DNA of 64,000 nucleotides, taken from NCBI RefSeq assembly GCF_003597395.2, contig NC_133773.1:144891183-144955182 (forward strand). Direction: 5' to 3'. This DNA comes from Chelonoidis abingdonii. Its lineage: Eukaryota; Chordata; Testudines; Testudinidae. Of the stretch, positions 61,201 through 64,000 are shown one piece after another. Within the stretch, counting starts at the first letter, position 1, and every line of letters starts with the position of its first letter. A program made the position numbers and the translations under genes. Below the pieces are notes generated by a model, which did not search any database, had not been told where the DNA came from, and saw only the letters and a program-made list of their open reading frames with translations.

Positions 61201-61259
61201 GGCACCGTACCTTGCTGGGCATGACTGGCCAGGAAGATAAGCTGAAATAAGATGGGCAT
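25255..61259 (-). CDS. SIGLEC1: Sialoadhesin (Siglec-1/CD169), 21 coding exons, whole-gene span
   Basis: Type I membrane lectin of macrophages; in mammals it binds sialylated glycans on other cells and on pathogens. The exons, joined on the minus strand, give a signal peptide, one V-set domain, 16 C2-set domains, a transmembrane helix and a short tail: 5082 nt with stop, 1693 residues. This is close to mammalian SIGLEC1 (about 1700 residues, also 17 Ig domains). CD22 and MAG have far fewer domains, so they are poor alternatives. Every Ig exon has a GT-AG boundary and phase 1-1. The V-set keeps the SWGV start, the YNFRFEI arginine strand and the RWSD tryptophan. Domains alternate between a type opening with ARV-x-I-x-PS and a type opening with YPPR or YAPR. 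No frameshift or stop was found in the model. The first 18 exons and the transmembrane exon are firm, the penultimate exon is likely, and the last is provisional. Confidence 0.93.
25285..26373. other. SIGLEC1 last intron, with MIR-like fragment
   Basis: 25765-25822 (GCTAATGGAGCTAAGTCG, ACCAGCTGAGGATCTAG) matches a common amniote MIR/CORE-SINE tail. Two minus-strand acceptor-like sites lie here as alternatives for the last coding exon: TTGTCTACAG ending at 26221 and CATCCTCCAG near 25964. Confidence 0.45.
26374..26446 (-). CDS. SIGLEC1: SIGLEC1 exon 20: cytoplasmic tail
   Basis: This 73-nt exon enters in phase 2 and leaves in phase 0. The acceptor is cccctgcctag and the donor CAGGTGCGA. It completes Arg1660 and encodes [20 protein letters not shown] and then DQSQ. 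The basic start is a normal stop-transfer sequence, and DESSMEL recalls the ENSVEM of the human tail. There is no tyrosine, so no ITIM. It was found by splice phase and context; no long open frame marks it. Confidence 0.7.
26447..27413. other. SIGLEC1 intron between transmembrane and tail exons
   Basis: No exon is recognised besides the flanking ones. The stretch 26840-27250 (CAACTCGTGTTCACCACTGG, TGCCTCAATTTCCCTC) has the feel of an LTR-derived repeat, but I cannot place its ends. Confidence 0.35.
27414..27513 (-). CDS. SIGLEC1: SIGLEC1 exon 19: transmembrane segment
   Basis: This 100-nt exon enters in phase 1 and leaves in phase 2 (acceptor gtcctccttag, donor GGTAACT). It encodes a juxtamembrane [12 protein letters not shown] followed by [19 protein letters not shown] (residues 1640-1658), a 19-residue uncharged helix. 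There is no basic residue inside the helix, so association with DAP12 is not suggested. The layout of leucines and basic residues before the membrane resembles mammalian SIGLEC1. Confidence 0.88.
27925..28720 (+). mobile_element. CR1 LINE 3' part in SIGLEC1 intron
   Basis: The long plus-strand frame at 28099-28941 is the C-terminal end of CR1 ORF2: [30 protein letters not shown] and [13 protein letters not shown]. Upstream pieces continue in another frame ([12 protein letters not shown]), and the copy runs on into the CR1 3' region (GATCACTTGATAATC). It is antisense to SIGLEC1 and is the largest intact CR1 open piece in the window. Confidence 0.92.
28930..29232 (-). CDS. SIGLEC1: SIGLEC1 exon 18: C2-set domain 17, membrane-proximal
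   Basis: Residues 1526-1626, B-type. It opens [18 protein letters not shown], with [48 protein letters not shown] and ends SYFSTQ before an AGTGAGT donor. Both cysteines are present. It is the last Ig domain before the membrane, which makes 17 in total, the mammalian number. Confidence 0.94.
29320..29645. repeat. AT-rich degenerate repeat
   Basis: AAATTTCATTTGTCC, GAATGTTTCATTTCGAC and AAAACGTTTTACTG words in the intron between domains 16 and 17. Termini are not well defined. Confidence 0.45.
29646..30117. other. SIGLEC1 intron (domains 16-17), remaining sequence
   Basis: No exon or clear repeat. A short purine-rich block (AGAGGAGAGAGGAGGAGG) lies near 29821. Confidence 0.4.
30118..30372 (-). 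CDS. SIGLEC1: SIGLEC1 exon 17: C2-set domain 16 (short type)
   Basis: Residues 1441-1525, A-type. It opens [18 protein letters not shown], with [21 protein letters not shown] and [14 protein letters not shown]. Both cysteines are present. The donor is TGTGAGT; the split codon completes as Tyr with the next exon, giving the usual V-L-Y linker. Confidence 0.94.
30475..30755. repeat. AT-rich degenerate repeat
   Basis: AAAATTTTCATCC and GAAAATTTCC words. It ends CATTTTCCAACCAGTGCTAG, matching the family terminus, in the intron between domains 15 and 16. Confidence 0.55.
31240..31553. mobile_element. hAT-like element ('GGTTCTCAACC' ends)
   Basis: It starts CGGGGTTCTCAACCTTTTT and ends CTGGTTGAGAACCACTGC, with CCTAGA on both sides as part of a probable 8-bp duplication. 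The interior contains AAGCCGCCCCCAGCATGC and repeated CCCTGGG words. No transposase. Confidence 0.65.
31806..32114 (-). CDS. SIGLEC1: SIGLEC1 exon 16: C2-set domain 15 (long type)
   Basis: Residues 1338-1440, B-type, the longest of its class (309 nt). It opens [18 protein letters not shown], with [38 protein letters not shown] and [14 protein letters not shown]. Both cysteines are present. Reading from 32114 downward gives an open frame through to the AGTGAGT donor. Confidence 0.93.
32225..32460. repeat. AT-rich degenerate repeat
   Basis: AAAATCTGAAATTTG and CATTTTGTTTCAAT words in the intron between domains 14 and 15. It is followed directly by the nested repeat at 32465. Confidence 0.5.
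32465..32805. repeat. Two head-to-head copies of the 'TTAGTCTGTATC' repeat family
   Basis: The left copy (GTAGCCATGTTAGTCTGGATC, CCTGTGGCACCTTATAG) is interrupted by a MITE at 32550-32671. It resumes as TATTGGAGCACAAACTTTCG to about 32720. The right part (TATTCACCCACGAAAGC to GATCCACAGGACTC) is the inverted copy, so the two form a large imperfect palindrome. Confidence 0.75.
32550..32671. mobile_element. 122-bp hAT-type MITE, 8-bp target duplication
   Basis: The termini TAGGGTGACCAG and CTGGTCACCTTA are inverted repeats. The target duplication GTATTGGA is perfect (32542-32549 and 32672-32679). The interior carries GGGACTGTCCCTATAAAATT. An 8-bp duplication is the hAT signature. Confidence 0.85.
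32806..33030. repeat. AT-rich degenerate repeat
   Basis: TTTGAAATGGGAAATTAATTG and AAAAAATGTTTTGTTAC words. It ends ATTCCCAGTCAGTTCTAGC, again like the AGCTGGTTGG-type terminus. Confidence 0.5.
33031..33944. other. SIGLEC1 intron (domains 14-15), remaining sequence
   Basis: No exon. The open frames at 33230-33562 (+) and 33629-33904 (-) show no domain and no splice context. Confidence 0.4.
33945..34196 (-). CDS. SIGLEC1: SIGLEC1 exon 15: C2-set domain 14 (short type)
   Basis: Residues 1254-1337, A-type, the shortest Ig exon (252 nt). It opens [18 protein letters not shown], with [26 protein letters not shown] and [17 protein letters not shown]. Both cysteines are present. Donor TGTAAGT. Confidence 0.94.
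34657..34962 (-). CDS. SIGLEC1: SIGLEC1 exon 14: C2-set domain 13 (long type, contains RGD)
   Basis: Residues 1152-1253, B-type. It opens [18 protein letters not shown], with [21 protein letters not shown] and [14 protein letters not shown]. Both cysteines are present. The loop after ELVAS contains an Arg-Gly-Asp triplet at residues 1200-1202. The usual tyrosine of ALYR is Arg here (ALRR). Confidence 0.94.
35197..35380 (+). mobile_element. tRNA-derived SINE (cryptodiran turtle type)
   Basis: GGGGAGGGATAGCTCAGTGG holds a pol III A box, and GGGTTATGAGTTCAATCC a B box. These are followed by the tRNA-unrelated part (GGGGCAAAAATCTGTC) and a CR1-like tail (GGACTAGATACCTCCTGAGG). This family is abundant in hidden-necked turtles and supports the organism call. 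Confidence 0.88.
35890..36305 (+). mobile_element. CR1 3' fragment in SIGLEC1 intron
   Basis: The plus-strand frame reads [20 protein letters not shown] and [20 protein letters not shown], the CR1 ORF2 C-terminal end. It is followed by the CR1 3' tail GATGATCACATTGGTCCC and TTCTGGCCTTGGAATCTATG. It runs against the gene's direction. Confidence 0.85.
36306..36605. repeat. AT-rich degenerate repeat next to CR1 tail
   Basis: AAAATGTTT, AAAAACAG and TTTTTCATTTTC words. It ends at TTATCCACATCTAGTTCC. It belongs to the AT-rich family seen in several introns. Confidence 0.5.
36606..37408. other. SIGLEC1 intron (domains 12-13), remaining sequence
   Basis: No exon or clear repeat, apart from a G/C run (GGGGGGCGGCGGGAGG) at about 37115. 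Confidence 0.4.
37409..37663 (-). CDS. SIGLEC1: SIGLEC1 exon 13: C2-set domain 12 (short type)
   Basis: Residues 1067-1151, A-type. It opens [18 protein letters not shown], with [22 protein letters not shown] and [16 protein letters not shown]. Both cysteines are present. Donor TGTAAGT, acceptor tttcctcccag. Confidence 0.94.
37700..38165. repeat. GATG/GATA tetranucleotide array
   Basis: Interrupted GGAT, GATG and GATA units with recurring ACAGGGGTATGTATGG-like 15-20-bp blocks, about 0.46 kb long. It fills most of the 545-bp intron between domains 11 and 12. The long Pro/Ser/Ile-rich minus-strand frame is a product of the repeat. Confidence 0.88.
38209..38511 (-). CDS. SIGLEC1: SIGLEC1 exon 12: C2-set domain 11 (long type)
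   Basis: Residues 966-1066, B-type. It opens [18 protein letters not shown], with [37 protein letters not shown] and [16 protein letters not shown]. Both cysteines are present and NAT is a potential glycosylation site. It is separated from domain 12 by an intron largely made of a tetranucleotide array. Confidence 0.95.
38718..39089. mobile_element. hAT-like element ('TTCTCAAACTG' ends)
   Basis: It starts AGTCAGCAGTTCTCAAACTG and ends AAGTTTGAGAACCCGTC, inverted termini shared with the element at 7977. The interior is G/C-rich with repeated GGGCTC words and no transposase. Confidence 0.65.
39275..39690. repeat. AT-rich degenerate repeat with AGCTGGTTGGGAATTTTC end
   Basis: It begins TAGAGCTGGTTGGGAATTTTC and finishes around a GGGAAAGTTCTTCCAGCTCC segment, so the two ends are approximately inverted. 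The interior is FKN-type AAATTTT words. It lies in the intron between domains 10 and 11. Confidence 0.6.
40485..40920. repeat. AT-rich degenerate repeat, second copy in the same intron
   Basis: It ends GGAAAATTTCCAACCAGCTCC at 40891-40911, the complement of the start motif at 39279. The interior has AAACGTTTCATTTTGAC words. Non-coding. Confidence 0.6.
41091..41351 (-). CDS. SIGLEC1: SIGLEC1 exon 11: C2-set domain 10 (short type)
   Basis: Residues 879-965, A-type, slightly longer (261 nt). It opens [18 protein letters not shown], with [20 protein letters not shown] and [17 protein letters not shown]. Both cysteines are present. It ends HVS before the TGTAAGT donor, where the other A-type domains have V-L or V-F. 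Confidence 0.93.
42268..42535. mobile_element. GC-rich MITE-like element (family shared with 23427)
   Basis: CAGAGGATTCAGGGGGCCTG on the left and GGGGCAAATTGCCCCACTTGCC near the right end are shared with the shorter copy at 23427-23585. The middle repeats TTCGGCGGCAGG-type words. Non-coding. Confidence 0.6.
42829..43664 (+). mobile_element. Solo LTR with perfect 5-bp target duplication
   Basis: It begins TGTCATAAACAGATAGC and ends GGAAGCTACGACA. CCCCT is duplicated at 42824-42828 and 43665-43669. It is 836 bp with no internal genes, so it is a solo LTR. Its two ends match those of the LTR at 1611-2452, but the middle does not. Whether it is Gypsy-type or ERV-type cannot be decided from the LTR alone. 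Confidence 0.85.
43853..44152 (-). CDS. SIGLEC1: SIGLEC1 exon 10: C2-set domain 9, F-strand Cys replaced by Phe
   Basis: Residues 779-878, B-type. It opens [15 protein letters not shown] and has [20 protein letters not shown] and [16 protein letters not shown]. The F strand reads [11 protein letters not shown]: Phe860 (TTC, read from 43910-43908) stands where every other domain in the gene has Cys, leaving Cys802 without its usual partner. One base change (TGC to TTC) would explain it. Splice sites and frame are intact. Confidence 0.94.
44440..44560. repeat. CA-rich simple repeat
   Basis: Interrupted (CA)n and ACACACAT words on the plus strand, in the intron between domains 8 and 9. Non-coding. 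Confidence 0.8.
45265..45490. repeat. CA-rich simple repeat
   Basis: CACACACA and ACATGCACAC words dominate. The apparent cysteine/histidine-rich open frames on both strands are products of this repeat. It is in the same intron, close to the domain 8 exon. Confidence 0.8.
45606..45860 (-). CDS. SIGLEC1: SIGLEC1 exon 9: C2-set domain 8 (short type)
   Basis: Residues 694-778, A-type. It opens [18 protein letters not shown], with [11 protein letters not shown] (potential glycosylation at NLT and NSS), [14 protein letters not shown] and [14 protein letters not shown]. Both cysteines are present. Donor TGTAAGT. Confidence 0.94.
45960..46919. other. SIGLEC1 intron (domains 7-8), remaining sequence
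   Basis: No exon. It contains words of an old MIR-like repeat (GATTCTGATCTCAGTTACACC at 46477-46497). Nothing else recognised. Confidence 0.4.
46920..47345 (-). mobile_element. CR1 3'-end fragments
   Basis: GATTCCAAGCCCAGAAGGGAC, TCTAGACTGACCTTCTGCAT and CCCACAATAATCCC are the complement of a CR1 3' region (47140-47345). A separate SINE/CR1-like tail (GATGACCTCTTGAGGTC) sits at 46935-46985 on the plus strand. Confidence 0.65.
47645..47944 (-). CDS. SIGLEC1: SIGLEC1 exon 8: C2-set domain 7 (long type)
   Basis: Residues 594-693, B-type. It opens [15 protein letters not shown], with [35 protein letters not shown] and [14 protein letters not shown]. It is nearly identical in layout to domains 5, 9, 11, 13, 15 and 17. 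Both cysteines are present. Confidence 0.95.
48000..49162. other. SIGLEC1 intron between domains 6 and 7
   Basis: No exon. A direct duplication of the 20-base unit CAGCTGTGAGGTGGAACGTA lies at 48451-48490. MIR-like words (GGAGTCACTCTGGTATAAATC) occur near 48945-48965. Confidence 0.45.
49163..49417 (-). CDS. SIGLEC1: SIGLEC1 exon 7: C2-set domain 6 (short type)
   Basis: Residues 509-593, A-type. It opens [18 protein letters not shown], with [13 protein letters not shown] and the F strand [13 protein letters not shown]; the usual tyrosine two residues before the cysteine is Phe. Both cysteines are present. Donor GTAAGT, acceptor ctcgttcag. Confidence 0.94.
49890..50560. repeat. AT-rich degenerate repeat, with inserted GC-neutral segment
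   Basis: Two AT-rich arms (49890-50060 and 50340-50515), rich in AAATTTT and TTTTGG words, flank a segment at 50075-50340. That segment contains two copies, in opposite orientation, of a GCAGTTTGGGAATACTGC / AATTCCCATGAAG-type sequence. Together they could be one composite element. Confidence 0.45.
50755..51390. repeat. AT-rich degenerate repeat
   Basis: It begins GTTGGTCGAAAAAAATTAACC and ends TTTGTCAGCCAGCTCTGCC. The ends resemble the other AT-rich copies. A non-AT-rich piece at about 51000-51250 interrupts it. No coding content. Confidence 0.5.
51425..52245 (+). mobile_element. LTR-like repeat in SIGLEC1 intron
   Basis: GA-rich sequence with TGTTTATCACCCCAGCTGGG and GAGACATAAAGCGAGCTGG, similar in style to the LTR-like stretches at 4661-5790 and 6660-7110. 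The open frames here (up to 176 codons) read through low-complexity purine-rich DNA on both strands and are not genes. Boundaries are approximate. Confidence 0.4.
52521..52820 (-). CDS. SIGLEC1: SIGLEC1 exon 6: C2-set domain 5 (long type)
   Basis: Residues 409-508. It is the first 300-nt 'B-type' domain. It opens [18 protein letters not shown], with [12 protein letters not shown] in the B strand and [15 protein letters not shown] in the F-G strands. Both cysteines are present, and the NAT is a potential N-glycosylation site. The B-type fold keeps [10 protein letters not shown] where A-type domains have WYKN. Confidence 0.94.
53497..53757. mobile_element. hAT-like element related to the 32550 MITE
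   Basis: It starts TAGGGAGGCCATATTTCTTA and ends ACGGGACATATGGTGACCCTA, with GGGACTGTCCC near the right end, as in the 122-bp MITE at 32550. The centre is GC-rich and different. I could not identify a clear target duplication. Confidence 0.5.
53862..54202. mobile_element. hAT-like element interrupted by another short element
   Basis: The outer ends are AATGGTTCTCAACCTATT and GGTGAGAACCACTGG, imperfect inverted repeats of the 'TTCTCAAC' type. The stretch about 53967-54143 (CAGGGCCGGCGCAACCC to CACTCCTGGCCG) looks like a second, GC-richer element inserted into it. It lies in the intron between domains 4 and 5. Confidence 0.5.
54203..55219. other. SIGLEC1 intron (domains 4-5), remaining sequence
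   Basis: No exon or recognised repeat. A local near-duplicate (GGGGCAGCTGATATTTCC, twice) occurs at 54530-54564. CT-rich tracts near 55010-55110 do not coincide with an acceptor. Confidence 0.4.
55220..55474 (-). CDS. SIGLEC1: SIGLEC1 exon 5: C2-set domain 4 (short type)
   Basis: Residues 324-408. It is the first of the 255-nt 'A-type' domains. It has [17 protein letters not shown], the hallmark SYTWYKNN and [15 protein letters not shown], closely resembling mammalian domain 4 (FYFCEVQN-like strand). Both canonical cysteines are present. Donor TGTAAGT. Confidence 0.94.
55500..55600 (-). mobile_element. CR1 3'-end fragment
   Basis: ACCAGATCATCCAGGCTGAC and CTTCTGTATAG match the complementary strand of the CR1 3' tail seen elsewhere in the window (for example at 47160-47210). 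It is short and non-coding. Confidence 0.6.
55930..56080 (-). repeat. MIR-type (CORE-SINE) fragment
   Basis: TTTGGGCAAGTCATTTAGTC, CTCTGTGCCTCAGTTTCCCC and ATCTGTAAAACAGAGC are the complement of the MIR core and 3' end. It is an old amniote SINE remnant inside the intron between domains 3 and 4. Confidence 0.8.
56095..56510. repeat. AT-rich degenerate repeat (AGCTGGTTGG-end family)
   Basis: Long runs of AAAATTT/GAAAC words with little coding capacity. It ends GAGAAATTCCCAGCCCGCTCTAAT, resembling the ends of the copies at 40893 and 33000. It sits in the intron between domains 3 and 4. Confidence 0.55.
56707..56973 (-). CDS. SIGLEC1: SIGLEC1 exon 4: C2-set domain 3
   Basis: Residues 235-323. 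It opens [13 protein letters not shown], with the B-strand motif VSLMCSVNS, the C-strand YKWYKGG and the F-strand [10 protein letters not shown]. At 267 nt it differs from the later 255/300-nt alternation, so the repeat pattern starts after it. Phases are 1-1; the acceptor is cctctgcag and the donor GTAAGT. Confidence 0.93.
56974..58753. other. SIGLEC1 intron between domains 2 and 3
   Basis: Mostly unassigned sequence. A SINE/CR1-type tail (GGGGGTTAGACTAGATG followed by CCCTATGGTTCT) lies at about 57218-57268. A short G-rich run is at 57937-57955. Open frames near 57590-57900 overlap each other on both strands and have no recognisable domains, so I do not call them genes. Confidence 0.45.
58754..59050 (-). 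CDS. SIGLEC1: SIGLEC1 exon 3: C2-set domain 2
   Basis: Residues 136-234. It opens DAPTSPTI and has Cys159 in the B strand plus an extra Cys165 in [11 protein letters not shown], the expected partner for the V-set interdomain disulfide. The F-strand cysteine is in ILFCEVS. The segment [17 protein letters not shown] is characteristic of the second domain of sialoadhesin. It lies only 247 bp from the V-set exon, the shortest intron in the gene. Confidence 0.93.
59298..59654 (-). CDS. SIGLEC1: SIGLEC1 exon 2: N-terminal V-set, sialic-acid-binding domain
   Basis: Residues 17-135. This is the ligand-binding domain of sialoadhesin. Numbering the mature protein from Ser20, Trp2, Arg96 and Trp105 align with Trp2, Arg97 and Trp106 of the mouse pocket; the nine-residue spacing from Arg to the second Trp is identical. 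Cys36 and Cys41 (mature 17 and 22) occupy the Siglec positions for the interdomain and intrasheet disulfides, with Cys97 as the likely intrasheet partner. The motif [10 protein letters not shown] and the [12 protein letters not shown] strand are typical. The acceptor is ctaatacag and the donor is GTGAGT. Confidence 0.95.
59655..60394. other. SIGLEC1 intron 1, acceptor-proximal part
   Basis: No exon is seen. It includes a MIR-like trace near 60100-60160 (CCTCAGTTTACCTGCATGTAAAATGAGG). The acceptor for the V-set exon ends in ctaatacag. Confidence 0.5.
60395..61080 (-). mobile_element. CR1 LINE 3' fragment in SIGLEC1 intron 1
   Basis: The minus-strand frame carries the C-terminal part of CR1 ORF2: [32 protein letters not shown] and [14 protein letters not shown] further piece upstream ([14 protein letters not shown]) is in another frame, so the copy is broken. 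It continues into the CR1 3' untranslated part (CATCTAGCACAGTATCCTGTC on the plus strand). Confidence 0.9.
61211..61259 (-). CDS. SIGLEC1: SIGLEC1 exon 1: signal peptide
   Basis: The exon encodes [16 protein letters not shown] and the first base of residue 17, then a GTACGG donor. The core ILFQLIFLA is a good hydrophobic signal segment. The ATG at 61259 is chosen because the in-frame upstream codons reach a TAA at 61283-61281 with no other ATG; the GTG four codons upstream is not a credible eukaryotic start. Cleavage before Ser20 would make the V-set begin SWGV, as in mammalian sialoadhesin. Confidence 0.8.
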
Positions 61260-63372
61260 GACAGCTCCCACTGGATAATGTTATGGGAGATCCTGGTGGA
61301 AGAGAAAAGAGGATCATGCAATAAGCTCTTGCAGGATGGTTAGTCTTTATAATAAGTGTTTGGAAAAGGAAGCTATGCTGACGAAAGGAGCTGAGTCAAA
61401 GGCCCTGCAGACTAGAGGCCTCTGTTTAACCAAAGATTTGAGGCAGGATGAGTAGCAGTAGAGCAGACTTCCTCCATATTGGCCTGCCAACATGCTGCAA
61501 CCCAAACCAGGGTGGAAGACGAGTGCAGTCCCCACAGCCCAGCGAGTCCTTGGCTCCTTTGCTCGGACTGCTGGTTATCTACCCGCTAGGCATCAGGCCG
61601 GGACCCCACTCATCTCACCTGGATTATGCTGAGTGTCCATCAGATGAAAACAGCTTTTGATTGCTATGGGATAAATTTCGCTCTCAACTGAACCAGTGTC
61701 ATGGTGGAATAACCCCACGGTTATTGGTGTTACTCTGGATTCACACTGGTGCAGCTAGTGCACCTGATTCTGTTCAATGATGTGGTTGCTGCTGCAAAAA
61801 CATGTACCTGGTTTCCCCATGGTTCAGGGACAGGGGCATGGGACATTGGGATGAGCATAGCCTAGCTCCATGGCATTGTTAAACCAGACACTTCTACAGA
61901 AGGTGTTGGTTGGAGACCCCATCTATCACTTACCTGCTGGTTGGAGATGATCCACTCTTGATTGGATAACCCACTAGTTCTGGGCGGCCAATGAGAGACC
62001 TTAGACAAAACCACCATTCTGCTTGGCTTGTTTGGAAGCTCTGATGTCTCTGGGTTAAGAACCATGTCCTGGCCCCACAGACTCAGACACTGAGAATATT
62101 TAGATCTTTTTATTTTTTTGGAAGGGGAAGGGATAAGAAGGCTGCTCCCCCCCAAGTCCCAAAAAAGTCAAAAACACTCCTTCAAATTCTTCACAATGTA
62201 GTAACCTACAGCTGATTGTGGGGAAAGAAAGAAAGCCCATAGCTGAGATTAAAAACTCCCAGATTAACAGGAAAATTTGCAAGGCAGCTTGGCAAGACTG
62301 GGCCCCAAATATCTTCTGCAAAGCGTGTGGGCACTGGGCATGCCTGTGTACAAGTGTAAATGCATTCCTGGCTCTTCCAGGAGTCTTCTCTCTGCGTCCT
62401 CTGCCTGGGAGCAAGGGCACTTGGATTCCGCCAGGTGAGCCCAGCTCAGAGCTACACAATGGCTTGATGGGGCAACGCAGAGAGTTTCTCATGTGGTGTT
62501 TGGTAGCAGAAGGTCATGGGATGTCCCCGAGCTGGGTGCGAGCCCCACCATTCACATTGGGCCCCCTGTTTGGAGGCGTTCAGATCCAGAGTGTTGGTGC
62601 AGATTGCAACGACAGATGGGATCCAAGATCTGGATCCAAATTTCCCTGCAGCTCAGCTCCAGGATTCTGGTTTGGCCATGTGTAGAGATCAGATCCAGGC
62701 TGATTAAATGAGCATCCACGCCCAAAATGCCCTGAAGTGCAGGGGAGTGGCGATGGGCCCTTTGTGGAGATGAGGGGTATGGTGGACCTGACATAACCCC
62801 TCTGTGAATGAAGAGAAGCCTGAGAGTTTGGAAGGACACTGAGTTTAGACAGATGATAGTCACGGTGTATTCCATCGCAGAGAGACTTGAATAGCAGCCT
62901 CCTTGTGGGTGAGAAGAGACCCACCCCTCGGTGTCAATCCAGTGTCTTTCTAAAGTAGCCCCGTTGGAGTCAGTGGAGTTATTCCACCATGAGACTGGCG
63001 AAGCCAGAGCAAAATTTTTCCCACAGTGGCCAGTTTTGATCTGATGGACGTTCAGCATAAGCTCGGTGAAACCACAGCATGGGCAGAAGGTGAGGGGCTA
63101 TCTACTGGCCCTCTCCTGTTGCACATACTGTGCGGTGGGATCCCCATCTGTAAGCCCTTCTAGGCAGGAACCATGCCATGGGGAAATGTCTGTGGTAGGG
63201 CGCTATCTGGGAGGTTGTGTATCAGTGACTCTCAGCCTGAGGCTGTTTGCAGTATTTGATATTAAAACACTGTGTGATTTAATTAGTAACCAATCGAAGC
63301 TATTAACCAATCAGGATGCTTTTACGATGTTATTAACCAATGAAGTTATTAACTTGCACTAAGCTATTAATT
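61260..63372. other. Region upstream of SIGLEC1, no gene or promoter identified
   Basis: This should hold the SIGLEC1 5' UTR and promoter (minus strand). I see no TATA box at a convincing distance and no CpG island. Open frames here are short and lack splice or family support. Nothing coding is claimed. Confidence 0.5.
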
Positions 63373-63460
63373 TCAGAGGGGCAGTCGTGTTGGTCTGTAT
63401 CAGCAAAAAGAACGAGGAGTCCTTGTGGCACCTTAGGGACTAACACATTTATTTGGGCAT
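63373..63460 (+). repeat. Truncated copy of the 'TTAGTCTGTATCAGC' repeat family
   Basis: It contains GTGTTGGTCTGTATCAGC, GAGGAGTCCTTGTGGCACC and GACTAACACATTTATTTGGG, matching the copy at 20567 in the same orientation. It ends abruptly at GGGCAT, so only the first ~90 bp are present. Confidence 0.75.
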
Positions 63461-63752
63461 GTTATTAATGTCTTTGCTGTGAGAATAATAGATACAGAAT
63501 AATACACTAACTATTTCCCTGTCATACTGTTTAAATACAACTAGCGCTCTAGTAAATGAATCAGTGAATTCACGCTACCGTTCTGGCAACGCTGATCTCT
63601 AATTTGGCTCTGGAACCACTGAGGTCAGAGTATCACTGGTGTATGTAGTTAGTCTGTCAAAAGAGCATAAGAGCATAGTGCATGCAAGAAGAATAGCACC
63701 TGTTGTGTTACTCCTATATTTGTAGGTCCCCATAGAAATGTAGGGGTGAAAG

Positions 63753-63958
63753 CAGGGCCGGCTCCGGGCACCAGCTTAGCAAGCAGGTGCTTGGGGCTGC
63801 CACTTCGGAGAGGGGCGGCACGTCCAGCTATTCGGCAGAGGGTCCCTCGCTCCCGGTCAGAGTGAAAGGCCTCCCACTGAATTGCTGCAGATCGCGATCA
63901 CGGCTTTTTTTTTTTTTTTTGGCTGCTTGGGGCGGCAAAACCCCTGGAACCGGCCCTG
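63753..63958. mobile_element. hAT-like MITE with terminal inverted repeats and 8-bp target duplication
   Basis: The ends are CAGGGCCGGCTCC and GGAACCGGCCCTG, inverted with one interruption. The flanks GGTGAAAG (63745-63752) and GGTGGAAG (63959-63966) are an 8-bp duplication with one mismatch. The interior holds a poly(T) run and TTCGG/GGCGGC motifs but no coding capacity. Confidence 0.7.
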
Positions 63959-64000
63959 GGTGGAAGGGGCCTAGAGAGCACAGTTGCCAACTTTGATGCG

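Noticed and set aside
28930..61259. CD22 or MAG (Siglec-2 or Siglec-4) as the identity of the Ig gene
   Set aside because: Those have 7 and 5 Ig domains and tyrosine-bearing tails. Seventeen domains with a short Tyr-free tail and the SWGV/YNFRFEI/RWSD V-set fit only Siglec-1.
61269..61271. GTG as the start of SIGLEC1, four codons upstream of the chosen ATG
   Set aside because: Vertebrate genes rarely start with GTG. The ATG at 61259-61257 gives a proper signal peptide and is the first in-frame ATG after a stop.
1..64000. CRISPR arrays, operons, tRNA or rRNA genes, or a novel defence system
   Set aside because: This is vertebrate nuclear DNA with introns and SINE/LINE repeats. The only tRNA-like sequences are the promoter parts of two SINEs.

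Overview
This is a vertebrate nuclear genome window. It is densely interspersed with CR1 LINE fragments, two tRNA-derived SINEs of the kind seen in cryptodiran turtles, solo LTRs and many short hAT-like elements. Together these point to a turtle, or at least a non-avian reptile. There is no prokaryotic-style coding: genes are split into short exons with GT-AG introns.

The right-hand ~36 kb (about 24.9-61.26 kb) holds one complete gene on the minus strand. I identify it as sialoadhesin (SIGLEC1, Siglec-1/CD169). I could place 21 coding exons: a signal-peptide exon, one V-set Ig exon, sixteen C2-set Ig exons, a transmembrane exon and two short cytoplasmic exons. All 18 extracellular exons join in phase 1. 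From domain 4 onward they alternate between ~255 nt and ~300 nt. The joined model is 5082 nt including the stop (1693 codons), with no internal stop, close to the length of mammalian SIGLEC1. The V-set domain keeps the two tryptophans and the arginine of the sialic-acid pocket. The tail is short and lacks tyrosine, so there is no ITIM, as expected for Siglec-1 and unlike CD22 or the CD33-related Siglecs. The terminal exon is the least certain part; it is followed by an AATAAA signal about 0.3 kb on.

The introns are packed with repeats: CR1 pieces, a solo LTR with a perfect 5-bp target duplication, a tRNA SINE, a GATG/GATA tetranucleotide array, CA-rich tracts, a nested hAT MITE with an 8-bp target duplication, and many copies of an AT-rich family whose ends share an AGCTGGTTGG-like motif.

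The left-hand ~25 kb, downstream of SIGLEC1, has no gene I can recognise. It contains CR1 copies, a solo LTR inserted inside a CR1 copy, LTR-like and hAT-like elements, old MIR/L3-like sequence, and one plus-strand stretch at 19.8-19.95 kb that looks like a real but unidentified exon. The region 61.3-64 kb lies upstream of SIGLEC1 and shows only repeats and unassigned sequence. One suspicious patch, the core of the first LTR beside an undetermined base, may be an assembly artefact.
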